Source: Romanomermis culicivorax (Eukaryota > Nematoda > Enoplea > Mermithida > Mermithidae). From it: 64,000 bases of DNA. Below the pieces are notes generated by a model. It did not search any database, was not told where the DNA came from, and worked only from the letters and a program-made list of their open reading frames with translations. The position numbers were made by a program, and so were the translations under genes. The stretch spans positions 1,860,001 through 1,924,000 of the forward strand of contig CAWUHX010000016.1 in NCBI GenBank assembly GCA_963922205.1, read 5' to 3'. Below are positions 45,500 to 59,800 of this stretch, one piece after another (position 1 is the first letter of the stretch; each line of letters begins with the position of its first letter).

Positions 45500-48400
45500 G
45501 TTATCTTGACCGACGACTTGCCCTGGTTTTTGTTCATAAGCATGAAACTTTTGTTCATGAGCGCCAGAGTGGAAAATTTTCTCCGGTTGCTCAAAAGCTC
45601 CTTAAGGTATAGTACACCTTCAAACTGTTACTTTAGGAGCACCTGCACCGGAGGCCCTTGTTCGAAAGTGCTCTTTTAGGTGCTCCTTTGTTAAGTGAAG
45701 TTAAAGGACTCCTTAAATTGGTCGACTGTTCAAAACTCACCCTTAGTTAAGAAGTCGAAGTATGCTCGAAACTCTACGTAAGGAGAACTCCAATGTGCAG
45801 TTATTACTGAAAAGAGGAAGAGTGTAGTGTTCCAAAAGAACATTAGCATTTTTATGGTTATTATTAATGTACTTCTCAAGGTTTCCGAACACTCAAAGGA
45901 GCAAGTTTTTCATAGAAATCTTTCAATTTTATTGGTCAGTTAGAATGTGAACTTATTCAATATAGATTCCGTCTCATTTAAACGTCTATTTTCTATATTC
46001 TCTGTCAATTTTCGCTATTCAATGTTTATATAAATTTAAAACGTCCAAACGCATAAGTTTATAAATTGAGCTTTTAATCTTTTTTTCGGATACCCAAAAC
46101 GAATGTTATAGTTCACTAAAGGAAAATGTGATTAGTTCGCGTAACGTTTTCAGACGGTAGTTTGAATTTTTAAATCGCAGTTACAGTAAATAGTGAAATG
46201 AAAAGACTTCTCTTTAAGGTGACTTTAATTAATTTAGATGTGTACATTTTTCGACAAACGGAGACTAAACAGTTTCCTTAACAAAGGATCAATTTTTTCC
46301 TTAAGGTATATACATTAAGGTAAACATATATCTTAAAGAAATTTTGAGCAATAGAGCCTTGATAATTTTCTTAAATGTCTTGGGCAAATCGTCCAAATTC
46401 TCGAATAATGCAAATTGGAGTCGACATAGTTCTATCCAAATCAAAAGTGGATAAACGTAATATTGTTTCCGCGATTTTGGCTTTCCCGTTGTCCTTATTA
46501 GATTCGGCATTTTTTCAAGCAGTGAAAGTTCTCCATTCCAAATTGAACAAATTTTTTTGGTTGCGGCTATCATTCCAAGATATATGGATTACGATAATTC
46601 AGTAAGTTTATTGAAAGAGAAAAATAGTGCACACTTCAAATTACTAGATCAATCGATTCGAGAATCATAACTGATGTAAAATCCAACGGTACCTCCAACC
46701 TCGTTTCAAAAATCTCATGAATAAAATGCTTAGCTACAGACAGCTTATATTCGCAACTATCCGAGCCGTATCTCGAGAAACTCTCATGTACAAATCAATG
46801 GCTCAACTCTTCTATTTCAAACGTAATCTTGTATTAATGATCGTCATCAAAAATGATCAGCAGCAGGTGCACAATGGTGAATTATTATACTTCCTCATAT
46901 AACAGGATTCCTTAAACGAGGAAAATAAAGAAGCAATGCTATAGGACCAAGAATCGTAGATGATTGAAAATATTTTAGTTTACCTATAATCACATGTCAG
47001 AATTTAATGAATATTCGAAATATTTTCTTTTTGAAGGCTCCAGGGGAAACAATTGCTGAAGAAGTCATTTTCTAATAAAAAATGCACATCATAGTGATTA
47101 TCTATGAAGGTTTGATTACAAATTTCGGATCTTTCTACAACTCTCGTAGAAGTATTGAAAATTTAAGGAACTGAATTTTCCTGTAAACGATACTTTTGCA
47201 TGTGACTATAAGAATAAACGATTGCAGGTCAGAAACTAGATGTTTGCTGTTTAATTTGTCTAGTTTTATTCATTGGTGATGGAGCATTTTCACACAAGAG
47301 TACATTATAATTGTCGGCTCCCGATGGTAATTTTTCAGAAATTAAGTTAATCAGTTGGGGACAAATTCCTGAACACGTGCTAACATAAATTCGGGACAAA
47401 AGGCATGTTTAAAACATGACTGTATTTTCCAGAGGTTTAGACCTCATAGGAGTAGGTTTAGTAGCATGCTAAATCATTCTTTCATGTGCGAAAAATATGG
47501 AAATAGATCACTTCATTGATTTTCTCAGTAGTCCATAAGAACGGAGAACTGATATGTATATCAGAATGATCAGTCTAGATGATCCTTTCGAATTTTTCGG
47601 CACCCACGATTCCTGTTTGCATTATCCATAAAAAAATATGCGCACAGAAAACTTATTCAAAGCTTATACTATTGAGTGAAATGCGCAAGTAATAGTCATC
47701 AAGCCAGTTCATCTGATACTCAATTCAAGTAATTTCCGAGTTTTTCCTAGAGAATCAAGTCATACCTGGGCATGATCACGTACAATACATGGAATTGAAC
47801 ATAAGTCGTAGCTGACGCGTTGGTCCTTGGTCTGGAGGGAGGAGCTCATGCAATTTTCTTTGCATTGTCTGCTTCTTCTTATTAAGTTGCATTGTTACGT
47901 TTGTCTTCGAAATTAAATAATAAAGTTTGGTTCAAAAAAATTTGAATCACTTTTTTTCTACCCATTTTAAGGGCCACAAATTTGCAAAATCAGAAAAAAT
48001 GAGGGTATTCCGAAATAGCCTTCGTTTCACAGGAATAGCACGACTTTTGATGGGCTAAGTTTGGCAATAGCATGTCTTTCGGAATATCAGTCGAAACTTA
48101 GCCCGTGCTATCTAAGGGTGAACTTCGAATCTTAATCATCAGAGAAATTCAAGAGACAATTTATAGCATGGAAAAAGCTTCAAGCACAGGAAATACTTTT
48201 ACAGCAATAATAATGGATCGTTTTTCTCGAAAACCAAGTTTAGGACGATTAGTTCTCTCGCAACGAACACAGTAAAATAAAAATTTAAATGAGAAGTATT
48301 GACGGAATAGTTCAACTTACATTGTTCGAAAGAGTGAAGTTCTAGCAAATATATCACGTTCAACTAAAAGTCTCAGAACAAAAAAAACAGAATTGCACTG

Positions 48401-50270
48401 GCTTTTCGCGTTTTAAAAAATTAAACGGATAGTATAGGCATCTTTTCCAAACGGAAAATAAATTTTAGAGAAAGCACGACAGCCGTCAAATTAAAAGAAT
48501 TGTCAAAACTTCGCTCTTGAGTATAATAAAGCTTCACCTATAACAAACGAGCAAAAGCTTTCTTCGTCAGAATTGAAAGATGTAATTAATATACGCTGAA
48601 ACACTATCTGATGTGCACAAAAAATTCAGAGCTTATGTTTTTGATCGGTATCAGTTTAGAATTCGGGATTGGTCTTGGAAAATTGGAAAAATTTGTAGGA
48701 CAAAATCGATAGGATGTTCGGTCACGAAAGAAAATGATTGCTGAGGTAACGGCCTGGTTTCCAAGACCACGTTTCTCAAAAGTAAATAATTCAGAAGGTT
48801 CACGGGCAGATACTATAGTCCATTCATTTATGCAGCGACGTCGCAGCCGAAGTTTTCATTAAATTTATGGAAGGCTCGTTGACTCCCGATAAAGTTTTTC
48901 TTAATGATACAGACGCCTTGATGATTTTTCTTTTCAACCATTTCAAGCTTAACGAAATTGAGTTTCGGCTGCCTTTGCCGAAACTCCGACCAATGCATCG
49001 ATCATTTCAAAAAGAATTGAGTATAGTAAGAAATTCTACGGTAAGAGATCCCTCAATCGTAAATTGGTAAATGACCAACTTTTAAAAGCATTTTCAAAGC
49101 ACACGCACACAATCCATTTTCACTTTGGCTGTAGATTATTTATTTTGGACTGACATGTATGCAGCGATCCGTAAACAGATCAATCGATAAGTTGATTAAA
49201 CGGTCAAAATTTGTCCAGAAGCAGACATGTGTCGACATAAAAAAATTCAGCGTTTTTTTATAAAGTTTTTCACTGCATGAAAATTCGCGCGCCACCAACT
49301 TTAACCTCCTCTTTCTTTGATTGTCATAGCGTCCGTCATTTTGAAATAAATGGGATGATTTAACAATAAGTAAGTACTTACGAAAGGTCAGCCTAATTTT
49401 TAACTCTGTAGACATTACATTCAAGTTCTTTGGTTAGCTTTTGACCTGAAATTCACTTGGAGAGCATTACGTAGTTGAAACAATTCTTCAACATCAACAT
49501 ATCCCTTCAAAGTTTCATCACGTTTGGAGAAATTATAAAATTGAGAAAATAAAATAAAAATCGAGGATGAAGTCCACCTATATTCATAGTGAGGAAGCAT
49601 ACCTGTACATAGTCAGTCAGCCTAAGGTGGGTAAACTAGGATTTTTTCAGGGTAGCCAACTAGTTCCTCCTAGGAAAACGCTAATAGAACAAGCTTAAAC
49701 GGCCAAAGTCCTGTGGTAGCAACTGAGATTTTGTCAAAAATGTGATTGCAGAGCAGAAATTTGGGTTAGAAAGACTGGTACCAACTCACATATGATTAAA
49801 AAAACTGAAGAAGTAAATGCTTAAATCCTTATAATCTAACGAGTGAGTGGGGGACTATTTGTTTTTTTCTAAAGTTTATTTCTGATTCTTCGGAGCTCAA
49901 TGAGAGTAGCTGATTAGCATAAATCTTTTTTCCGAGTCAGGTTTTCTTCCGCCCTCTAATTTCGTGCCCTATTTCCCCATTTTTCAGCACAGTGAACTCA
50001 TTTTATGACACAATTTTTCTATTTCAAAGCAAATAAAATAGCTTGACTGAAACTGAATCACACAAATGCCCCAAGAATAGTAGAAAGACATTACAGAAAT
50101 TTACCACATACGATTCTGCATTTACAGAATCACCGCGTACGTTTCTGGAGCTCGACATGATGTGTGGTGTGAACATGATGTACGGCTACCTTACTGTAAT
50201 TACCCAGTAATATACCGTTCAAGAGCCAAAAGGATTCATGTGCTCATCATAAATCATCAAATTTCGCCGT

Positions 50271-50276
50271 TTTATT
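50271..50276 (-). terminator. Possible polyadenylation signal of junctophilin
   Basis: AATAAA on the minus strand, 400 bp behind the stop codon. Position alone suggests it; other A-rich signals are not excluded. Confidence 0.25.
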
Positions 50277-50676
50277 CTATCTGCTTGGCTTCTCTTCAAA
50301 AATATTTGGAATCTATCAAAAGAAAATGGAACAATTGCGAGTCACGAAATACAGAAAATAGCTACTTTTCTCTCGAAAGCGCAAATTTGCTATAGAAAAA
50401 ACGTCCTTCGCGGTACGTGGAATTCTGTCTGAATTCGATAAATGATGAACAAAAATAGGAAACGTAGTATCACAATAATATCAGAAAGTTAACATCATGG
50501 AACTTTTGTTACACATGCTATGAAAGTAATCAGCACCGAGGATGTAAGGGAAATTTTTTTTGTCGATAAAACGCGGAAGTTAAACATGTTCCGCTACGTT
50601 TCGGAAAAATATGGGGTTTTATCGAATTTTTTGAAACAACGGTCGGCCAAACGAGACGAAAAAACAGGAAAGACAC

Positions 50677-50835
50677 CTAATCGACTTCGTCGTCGTTTGC
50701 GGCCGTCCCGCCGGGGTCGTCTTTATCGTCGCCTGTGAACCTTTTGGAATAAGTGACTAATTTGTAGAACATTGTCGTCAAACAAATATTCATAATTAAG
50801 ACTAATAAGGGAAATTTCCACCGGGCGATCCAGGC
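50677..50835 (-). CDS. JPH: Junctophilin last exon: C-terminal membrane anchor
   Basis: 52 codons plus TAG. A single hydrophobic segment ([16 protein letters not shown]) preceded by WIARWK is followed by about 30 polar residues. This is the ER/SR tail anchor. It enters in phase 0 after CTAATTTTCAG. Confidence 0.88.
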   Translation of the reverse strand, partial: AWIARWKFPLLVLIMNICLTTMFYKLVTYSKRFTGDDKDDPGGTAANDDEVD

Positions 50836-53800
50836 CTGAAAATTAGGAGAAAAACTGAAGAAAATGACAAAAAATCAAAATCATAGAACTTTATGGAAAG
50901 AATATGATGGACAATATGAAAAAAACATACTTTTCGAAAGAAAAACTCTTTTCTCATTCTGATATTCGAATAAGAACATCCTGCGAAAAACAAAAGATGA
51001 GTAACTTTTCTGGATAGCAAGCTTTTAAATTTTAATCTCAAAATTTCATCAACAATAGTCATTAATGAGTGACGTTACATCAAACAAGATTTTGTTAGTA
51101 AATTCGAAGACGAATCTCACCCAGAAGTCAGAATATGGAGAAGAAACAGAAACACAATTCTTCCAAAAAGTCTCGAGTGAAAAAATGTAAATAAAAAAAC
51201 AATAGATGAAGCACTGCAAGGACTTTAAAACAATAAATGCAACTCAAAAAATGTTTTACAGTAGCTTTTTGAAGGCTCTTAAGTAAGCGGAGTCCAGGTA
51301 GCACGTGCAACCCTTGAGAGAAAAATTGTGGATTTCGGGATTGGGATTTTGTACTCAAAACTATTCTAAAGAATTGTTTTAGTAGTTTAAAAAACACAAG
51401 AATAAGCTGGGAAGAAACTTGGAGATAGAACACCGCCCTGCGCTCCGAGGTCCATTTGAAAAAATAGACTTTAATTGAAATGCACTGCCGATTAACTATT
51501 GTTAATAACCTAAAACTAGCAACAGTGATGCGAAAAAAATCGCTCACTATAGTTAACATTCACTGTAGTTTAATATAAAACAGCAACAGTATAAACTGCT
51601 GTAGATGAAATTTTCCAAAAAACTCCAAAAGCTTACTCTAACGACAGGGTGGTACAAATAACGGACGCTCCTCAACGGATTGGCCCGTAATAAATCCGCC
51701 TCTTCCCTCATCCGCTGCAGTTCTTGGCGCCTCTGAGAGCATAAGCGGGCCGTTTCTTGTCGCGAAAATCCAGACGGCGGACCGGTCGAAGCTTCGGCGC
51801 CGTCCAGGCAAGCCAAATCGGGCAAACTGGCGCTGTCGTTGGACGATAAATAATTGTCCAAATTGAACTTTTGCAACGTTGCGGGCTTGAAACGGGCGGC
51901 GTTCGGCGACTGCTCGAGGAGCGATGGAGGCATGAACGGCCGCTGAGACACTGACGTCGTAGAGCAACAAGCTTCGGGGAGGAATGGAAGGGTTGACGAG
52001 GGGTTAAAAGATGACGCGTGCTTGACCGTCGTAGGCGTGGCTAGGGTGGAACGGCGGGCGCCGGGGGCGGACACTTCTTCAGTGCTACTGCCTGGAAGGA
52101 AATGATTTCGCAAATGACAGGAGAATAAAACATAGAATTAAAAGTAAAGAAAAAATGAGAAAAAAGAATATTGAGACAAAAGAAACCAAAAAAAACGAAA
52201 AAAGCAAAAAGGCGACAAGACAAAGCGATGCGACAATAGGTGAATACAATCAGGAATGTAACAAGACTTCGAGAGAAAGAGGATAGATACAACAGAGCAA
52301 ATGAACGAGAAAAAATAAAAGAAAAAAGTCAGGAGAAAACAAAAACAGATAACACTCACCACTATAATCTATATAGTCTCGAGGCGAATTCAAATTCGTA
52401 AAATTCACGGCAGCAGGTCCTCGGTTGCCGCCCAATCGGCGCCGGTAGCGCTCGGCTCGACTTTGGGCTAAACCCGGGGCGACGGCGAAGGCCCCTCGGC
52501 TGCTATTGGAATTATTGTACTGGTCGAAATAGTCGTAGACTATTTGATTGAGCGATATTCGGCTGTCGCCACACCCGGGGCTTTCGGTGCCGCGCTGGGA
52601 GCGGGACGCTGGCCGGCGGCGCTGTTCTTGTTTGACATCCAGGCGGTCGGTGGAAGGGCCGGTTTGCGGATACCTAGGCGACAGGAAAAGAATTTAATGA
52701 ACAAAGCACATTCCAACTTTTTATGGCTGGAACATAACAAATGTTTACTGTAGACTTTATCAGCAGAACGTTAAGACGGTTTGCCTTATAAATAGAATTC
52801 AAAGACTTTTACAATAGTTAATGTGAGAAATACCGACATAATGAGTTACGGTAAGAAGACTGGAGCTTTCTGCGCCGGATTTACGTACAAATCGAGAGGA
52901 AAGTTTTTTGAAAACTAATATAATTTCTTTCAATTCCATGGAAATCTATGACGTCAAAAATTTTACATTGTCTCATACCATAATTTGACTTTGTAAAAAG
53001 AACTAGCAGCATAACGATTCAATACAGTTTAAGGTCAGAAGGACATGTAAATTATGCTAATTGCAACAATTTCTGATTCATAATTCCACAGACACTATTC
53101 AATTACAAGATTAATAAAAAAATGCCAAGAAATGCAGAAATTTCATTTGATTAGTTTTCAAGCTAGACTCAAATTTGCATACATGGAGATTTTATTTTTA
53201 CCCTATTAATTTTCAAATGTACAAAAAACAAAAATGTCCAGAGAAATCCGTGGGCAGGTGAAGACCATGCATCGTATGTCAACATTTTAGTTTTTCAAGT
53301 TGTAGTCAATATGAGGAAAAAGGCGGCCACGTGCGCAGGTTCTTGATTATTTATATGAGCATCTTTTTTCCTTCCCGAGGCTCAGATTGAAAAATGGACT
53401 ATAATGTTCGATGTTCATCGAATGAACAATGCGACTTAATGAATGAAATATCCGTAATTTTCAGATTTTTCGCGTTTCAGTTTAGATCCATTTAGTAGAA
53501 AGTTCAATCCGAGGAACTGTCATTCAAAGACAAATTGAAAATACTTACGCCCCTCAAATTTGAACAAATTGAAAACTTAGAAATTTCATTTGCCAAAAAT
53601 ATGATTTTCTCATATGATCATGCGCACTGACACCGCAATCGCTTGAGAATTCCTACAATATTATGTGTTTGTAATAGGCCGGCAATGCTAACCATGATTT
53701 AGTAGTAACAATGCAGAAGCTGGAAAAACACAGTTAGATTAAACGAGCTGAAACTGAACAGTAATCTAACGGAATTAAATTTCAAGTCAAACCGAAAATT

Positions 53801-56800
53801 CTACCCTAGCTGGCAACAGTCGTATTCACCCCCCTTCAGAAATCGTCATCGACCAAAGACTCCCGACTGGGACTGCGGTAAAGACCCAAACTTTTTGGAA
53901 TGGAAAAAGCTGAATAATATCATTTTTTGATAGAAAATATTTATTTTTGAACAAAAATGTTCAAAAAAATTAGTTTTTCAGAAGAATTATTATTTTTAAC
54001 CATTTCCGACCTTTGAGGCAAAAATGATATTTTTGCCTTAAATGACTACTGCCCCGCTTAATTTTTTGTAAACCCAAACATCTAAGCTCCGTTAAATGCG
54101 CGACAAACACATCAATAGTTGAGAAAGTGGAATGCAAAGCCACCAAAACTTTAAAGCACCGTTTTCTTTAGAAATCGATATACATCTTATAGTCTGTTTT
54201 TCTTGAAATGCTTCCAAATAATGAAAGTGGACAGCAAGTAATATTTCACATTTTAGCGATTTTCTGATAAACAAAATATCATGCAGGACTGAAAATTTGT
54301 GAGCATACTGAACTATCCTTTAGCAATTTTTCGAGTGAAAAATTTTAAAGTAAGAACTTTATGTAAACGATTTTGACGACAGTACTGATTTGTGTCACTT
54401 TTCTATTTGGAAGCATTTCATAAAAAACAGACTATAAATGATATTTTTAGATGATGCCAAAGATATTCGTAGCCTGGTGACCAACTTCAGTGCTTAAGTA
54501 CAAAAAATGGACGGCTAAATACATTTCAAAATTCAACATCCCTGCACATCTATCTTAGTTGAACTTTTCAGACTCATGGGCGAGGCCAAAACCTTCAAAC
54601 CGAAACAATCAAGTGTTTGGTAGTCACGTCATTTGGTATACTGATCTGTAGTCTCTTTTTTAAATAATTCTAAATAATAAACGTGGAAAACAAGTACTAT
54701 GTCATATTTTTCGACTTAGTGCTAAAACACGTGCCACGTGGGACTAGAAAATAGTGAGAAAACCAAATAAACCTTAGACGATTTTCGAATAAAAATTCTA
54801 CAGTAAACATAATAATTGAACGATTTTGGTGGCAGTGTCTTTTTTCCATTTACGAGCATTTGAAAAAAAAATATTTTGACTTCAAATTTTATGACTTTAG
54901 TGACTAAGACCACGAATTTGTACCCACCTCAAGAGATTCGAGTTGTTCTTTTTTATTGGCGACAATAAACTTTCGTCGGACGATTGCCTCCTCGATCCAT
55001 TCAACGACTCCGAGGCGGAGTAAAATTGTTCGTTGGAATCGCCAAAAGATGGCTGCTGCATTTGTTGGGGCTGCCTCACTCTGAATCTCATTTGCTGCTG
55101 CTGCTGCTGCATCTGTTGCTGTTGCTGATAATAGGCCGTCATCTGCTGCAGATACATTTTTTGCGACGCCAAATGCATGGCATACATTAGTTCGTCGTTT
55201 AACGACTTATTATATGGCGCTGGCGCAGCGAAAGGGTAGGCCATGGGCGCCGCTGCGGGGTAAAAAGCGTTGGGCGTCAAACCGCCGGGTGTCATTTGGA
55301 AATAAGGCGGTATTGTCGGTAGAGGTGGAGGAAAAAAAGGCGGCGCCTGGCCGTTCACAGTTCTTTCGTTCCTCGAGGACGTTGTAGGCCTGAGCGGTGG
55401 TTGTTTCGATTCGTCGGCCGTTGGCGGTAAAGTCCTGGATGTGGCGCCGGGCGGAATCGTGTCTACGAAGCCGACCGTATGGTGGTGTACAGCGGCTGGA
55501 GGGTTACTTCTCGTCTGAACAGACGATGGAATGCTTGTTGATTGGAAGTTGGACGATGGCGGCGGCTCGGGTGGAAATGAGGCAGAAGACGTGGGCGGCA
55601 TGGCCGTCGCTTGAGGTTCTTGAGGGGCTAAGTGGGCGGCGCTGAGGTCGGCCGGCGAGTCGGTGTCGCCGGTGGAGATTAAAGAGGCGGCGTTGACGCC
55701 TGGCATGCGGGTGTCGACATGGTTGCCGACGAGGTCGAGTAAAGGTTTTCTAGCCAAACCTTGAAAATAAGGAATAGATTTGCTATTAGGGTACTTTATG
55801 GTGCGAATAAACTATAACGACAGATAAGAATTATGAAATTATGCGATTTGATGCATCACGCACAGCTACATTGATCATATTTAAGCAGTGAAATTTCATA
55901 TATCTCCTCCAATATCATCTAAAGCACGATCCTTCCTCAATGCATCTTTCAATACAACCATCAGTGAAATATCGTCATGAAGTCTGCAGAGCTTGAATTT
56001 CTTATCGGAATCTTAGCAAAGCAACTCGTTGACTACATTACGAATTCTCAGTACCGAAATTAAAATCTGTCTTTGAATGGTACTATAATAAATTTTCGAT
56101 GCTTTTTATTTTAATGTAAAATGGTTTAAGAGATGCATAATTGCATAAAATGTCAATTTTGATAGTTCTAACAGGGATTTTCCAACATTTTTTCCATTTC
56201 ATATACTGAGGTTGAGGTAAGGGGTCATCATCTCTTTGGATAAAAACGCAAAATTTCAGTTTTCTTTTGAATAAAACTTATGATTTTTTACAAAACGTAA
56301 GAAAGCTCGTTTTTCAGGGATTCACACCATAAAGCGAATTTTTATGGATTTTCATGGTTACAATAACTTTTTTAAACCAATTTTGTGATCTCCCTAAATT
56401 TTAGACAACCTGGTCCCACTCATTCAAAACCACGCTAACCATCCAGACCTGCTCTGTTGCATCTAATGGCACCGCTTTTATTGATGTCAGAGAACTAGTT
56501 GGTCAACTTACTTTCATGCATGTAATATGGCTTTCTGGTGATCAGTGTCAGATCGTAGAGAGCCATAAAGTGCACATACATGTCGAGCATTATTGTAGAA
56601 TCAGTATTCCAAAATCTTTCCACTATAACCGTTTTTTACGTTTTGGGACAATTTCTTAATATTCAGCACTGTAATACCTGGTTGGAAAAAGTCTGGCGCA
56701 AATGAACTGGCAGTGAGCCTGGCGATTTCGCAATCTTCCCTCGCTTGCTGAGATGCGACACTGGCTTGGCTGCATCGATCGACCGACGTTGTAGCCCTTG

Positions 56801-59800
56801 ATCAAGCGAAAACATTCATAAGGGTTGTTTATGTACGTCAGATTTTACAGCAATGAAATCATCTCGAGAAAAACCCCATGACTTTCATAAATTTTTGCAA
56901 GCAAAAGTGCTGCTTCTGAATTCGATCCAGAAACAGATAATTTGCATTCGATCTTCTTTAGGCTTTAGCCACCAAACGGAAAGCAAGTACACTTTTCGAA
57001 ATTCTGCAACTCTCAAGCTAGGCATACGGCAAACGTTTAAGAGCGTATAAGTATTTATAAAGTTTGCGTGGCAAAAAATCGTTGTAGTTCAAACTATTGA
57101 AAAAATAAGCTCATGAAAAATACGAAGAGCTACATACACATGTTTATCCCAGGAAATTATTGAAGTTTACCTGGCAGCGCCGATTTCTGCTTTCTGTATC
57201 GCGATGGTGCTTGCCCGGAGGGCCGACTGGACGGCCACTTCGACCCGTTCTTTGAGTTTCGAAGCTCGGATGAATATCATATTCCGGCACCTTTGTGACG
57301 TCAGCAATACGTTATTCTTGTATTTGCCTTCTTCTCGCCTAATGAGTGTGAGAAAAAACTCATATATTCATTCAGATCAAAATTTAGAAGTCAACAATAG
57401 GAGAAATACTAATACTAAAATACTAAAATAAGGAAAAGAAGAGCAAAAAACTAAACATACGGAATACGAGATTTTTTCGTTCTTATTAAAATGTGTGTTG
57501 AACTTGAAAAATGTTCTCAACACTTTCGATGTTGTTTCCTTTTTTTAATCAAAAAACACACATCATAAAACAAGTTTTGCAGCGCAATATTCAAGATGTC
57601 ATCGAACAGCCAAAATTTCACACACGAAATCAAGATTGACACCCACAAAAAATCAAGATGAACTTGGTTTCAAAATAAGAAAAAATAAAATCAAAATGCA
57701 ACTAAATTTAAAAAAAGGAATCGAGATGAATAAATCATCTTGATTCCTGATGTCAAATATCTTACATACTCCAAATGAAGATTTTGGCACACCTTAAAAA
57801 AAATTTAAGGTTGTCCACATGCAAAATCATTTTCAGAAAAACGAATCAAGATTGCCGATCAATCAAGTTGATTAAAGATTTTCGGAGAAGCCAATTATCT
57901 TGGCCACGACCATACATGCACAGCATGGAAATTCTGCTGGGGGTCAGCTAAGACAGGGGAGGGATAGAATTTTTTTTCTTTCTTAATAACGAAAAGAAAG
58001 GTCTTCTAACATACAAGCAGCATATTGTTCCATCTATATTGGTCAAATACACTATTTGCTTGATCAGCACTTTTTAAAGTTTTAATGTTACTTCTTTGAA
58101 ATCAAGTATATGCTTTTTGTGAGAAAGTTCATTCTTATGATCACTTTCTCTTTTTTTCTAATTTTTTTCATCACCTTCTTGATCAATGCTGAGGATCGAA
58201 TCTGCTGGCAGTCGGCAAGAATCTGCTTAGAATCAATCAAAATCTATTGGGGGTCCAGACCCTCAACCATCCATGCGCATGTTTGGTTACGAGATTTTGT
58301 AAGCGTCAATCAGGGGCATTGCTCGGCCAACATAAGCATAGACTACGAGAGCTACACACCGTAAAGTCGCATTTATACTTCACGGCACGGCCACGGCCAC
58401 GGCGTCCGTGACCAATCAGACAGCGTCAGGAAAAACAGACGTTAGATATGATTAGTTGCAGGTCACGGGCACTGAAATTCCATTGGTCACGGCTGCCGTG
58501 ACCGTGGCCGCGCCGTCAAGTATAAATGCGATTTAACGTTCTGGCAAGGGGACGATAATATTTCGAAACTGCAAGAATATTTCATAGTGATCCAGTAGTT
58601 CAGTGGTCCCTGTTATGAGATTTTCTACACTCTATTCATTTTCAAATGATCCTCGAAACGCACAAAGAGCAAACAAATTCATTGACAGGTGATCGCCGTG
58701 CATCGTAAGCCAATATTTATTTTCTTTAATTTTTAGTCCCGACTGCTACAGTCAATGCGAAAAACAGGGCGGTAGCGTACGCGGTAATTTTTTATTCGCA
58801 TGAAATTTTTTTTCTTCACGAGTCTAGTTTGCTGGGGGTCAGCCAGGACAGGGGCTGGAATAGAAATTTTTTCGTTCTTGATAACGAAAAGAGAGGTCTT
58901 AGAAAGGTCATCTAACATCCAAGCAGCATATTCTTCAACCTATATTAGTCAGATGTGAAATTATTTGCTTAGACAGCACTCTTTAAAATTTTAATGTTAC
59001 CTCTTTAAAATCAAGTATGCTTTGTTTAGAAAAATTGTTTACAGCATAATTTTTATTTTTATGACGACTTTCTCTTTCACTTTTTCTTTCGCTCATTTTC
59101 CTGCGTCATCTTCTCATTCATTGCTGGAGGGTCAAATCTGCTGAAGGTCAGGAAGAATCTGCTGAGGGTCAATCAAAATAAGCTGGGGATCATTACTCCC
59201 CAAACCCCCCCCCACGTGCATGTATGAAAGCGACTCTAGATCCAGCAATAAAATACTGAAACAGCGTCATTCCTTCATTTTTTAGATTTTTTTCTACGAA
59301 ATTGCTAGGCGACAAAAAGTTCTGAAGTACCGATCAAAAAATGCTAGAAAAAATGGTCTTTAAATTTGAAATTACAAGCTAACGATCTGTACTTAAGGTG
59401 TATACGCAGTGATAGAATACTGCTATCTAGAAAGTTTGCCGTTAGTAGCCCATCACGCAAAGGGCACACCGCACCTAGAAAATCCGGTAGAGACTCACAG
59501 CTCTGTATACCAAACATGGCCGAATACTAAGCAGTTACAAAATTAGTGTTGTTCTAGTGGTTCATCCTCGGGTAAGCAAAGCAAGGCTTTTTATAATCAA
59601 AGGTGATTAGCTGTTCCAATTTTTAATCAAGTAGATTAGTCGGCATCCTTTTGGAGCTCAAGTTCATCTTGTTTTTTTGTGCGTATTAATGCAAATTGCC
59701 TATGTGAAATTTTGACTGAATTTTTTCGATGACATTATTGCGGTGCAAAATTTAATTTATGATGTGCGTTTTTTCATTTTTCATCGAAAAAGTTGTACAA

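Larger units (their letters stand above)
40790..50676. other. Gene-poor region between the R7BP-like gene and junctophilin
   Basis: Nearly 10 kb of AT-rich DNA. It holds three MITEs (listed separately), a lone TAGTCTG end at 43501, and short open frames without domains or codon-use contrast. A 5' UTR exon or promoter of the R7BP-like gene is expected just above 40790, and the junctophilin 3' UTR just below 50677. Confidence 0.5.
52674..54927 (-). other. Junctophilin intron with three MITEs
   Basis: Non-coding apart from the elements at 53199-53401, 54190-54434 and 54649-54880. Nothing else was recognised. Confidence 0.6.

Noticed and set aside
46301..46605. Overlapping 76-90 codon frames on both strands
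   Set aside because: They overlap each other, match no family and have no contrast in composition with surrounding DNA.
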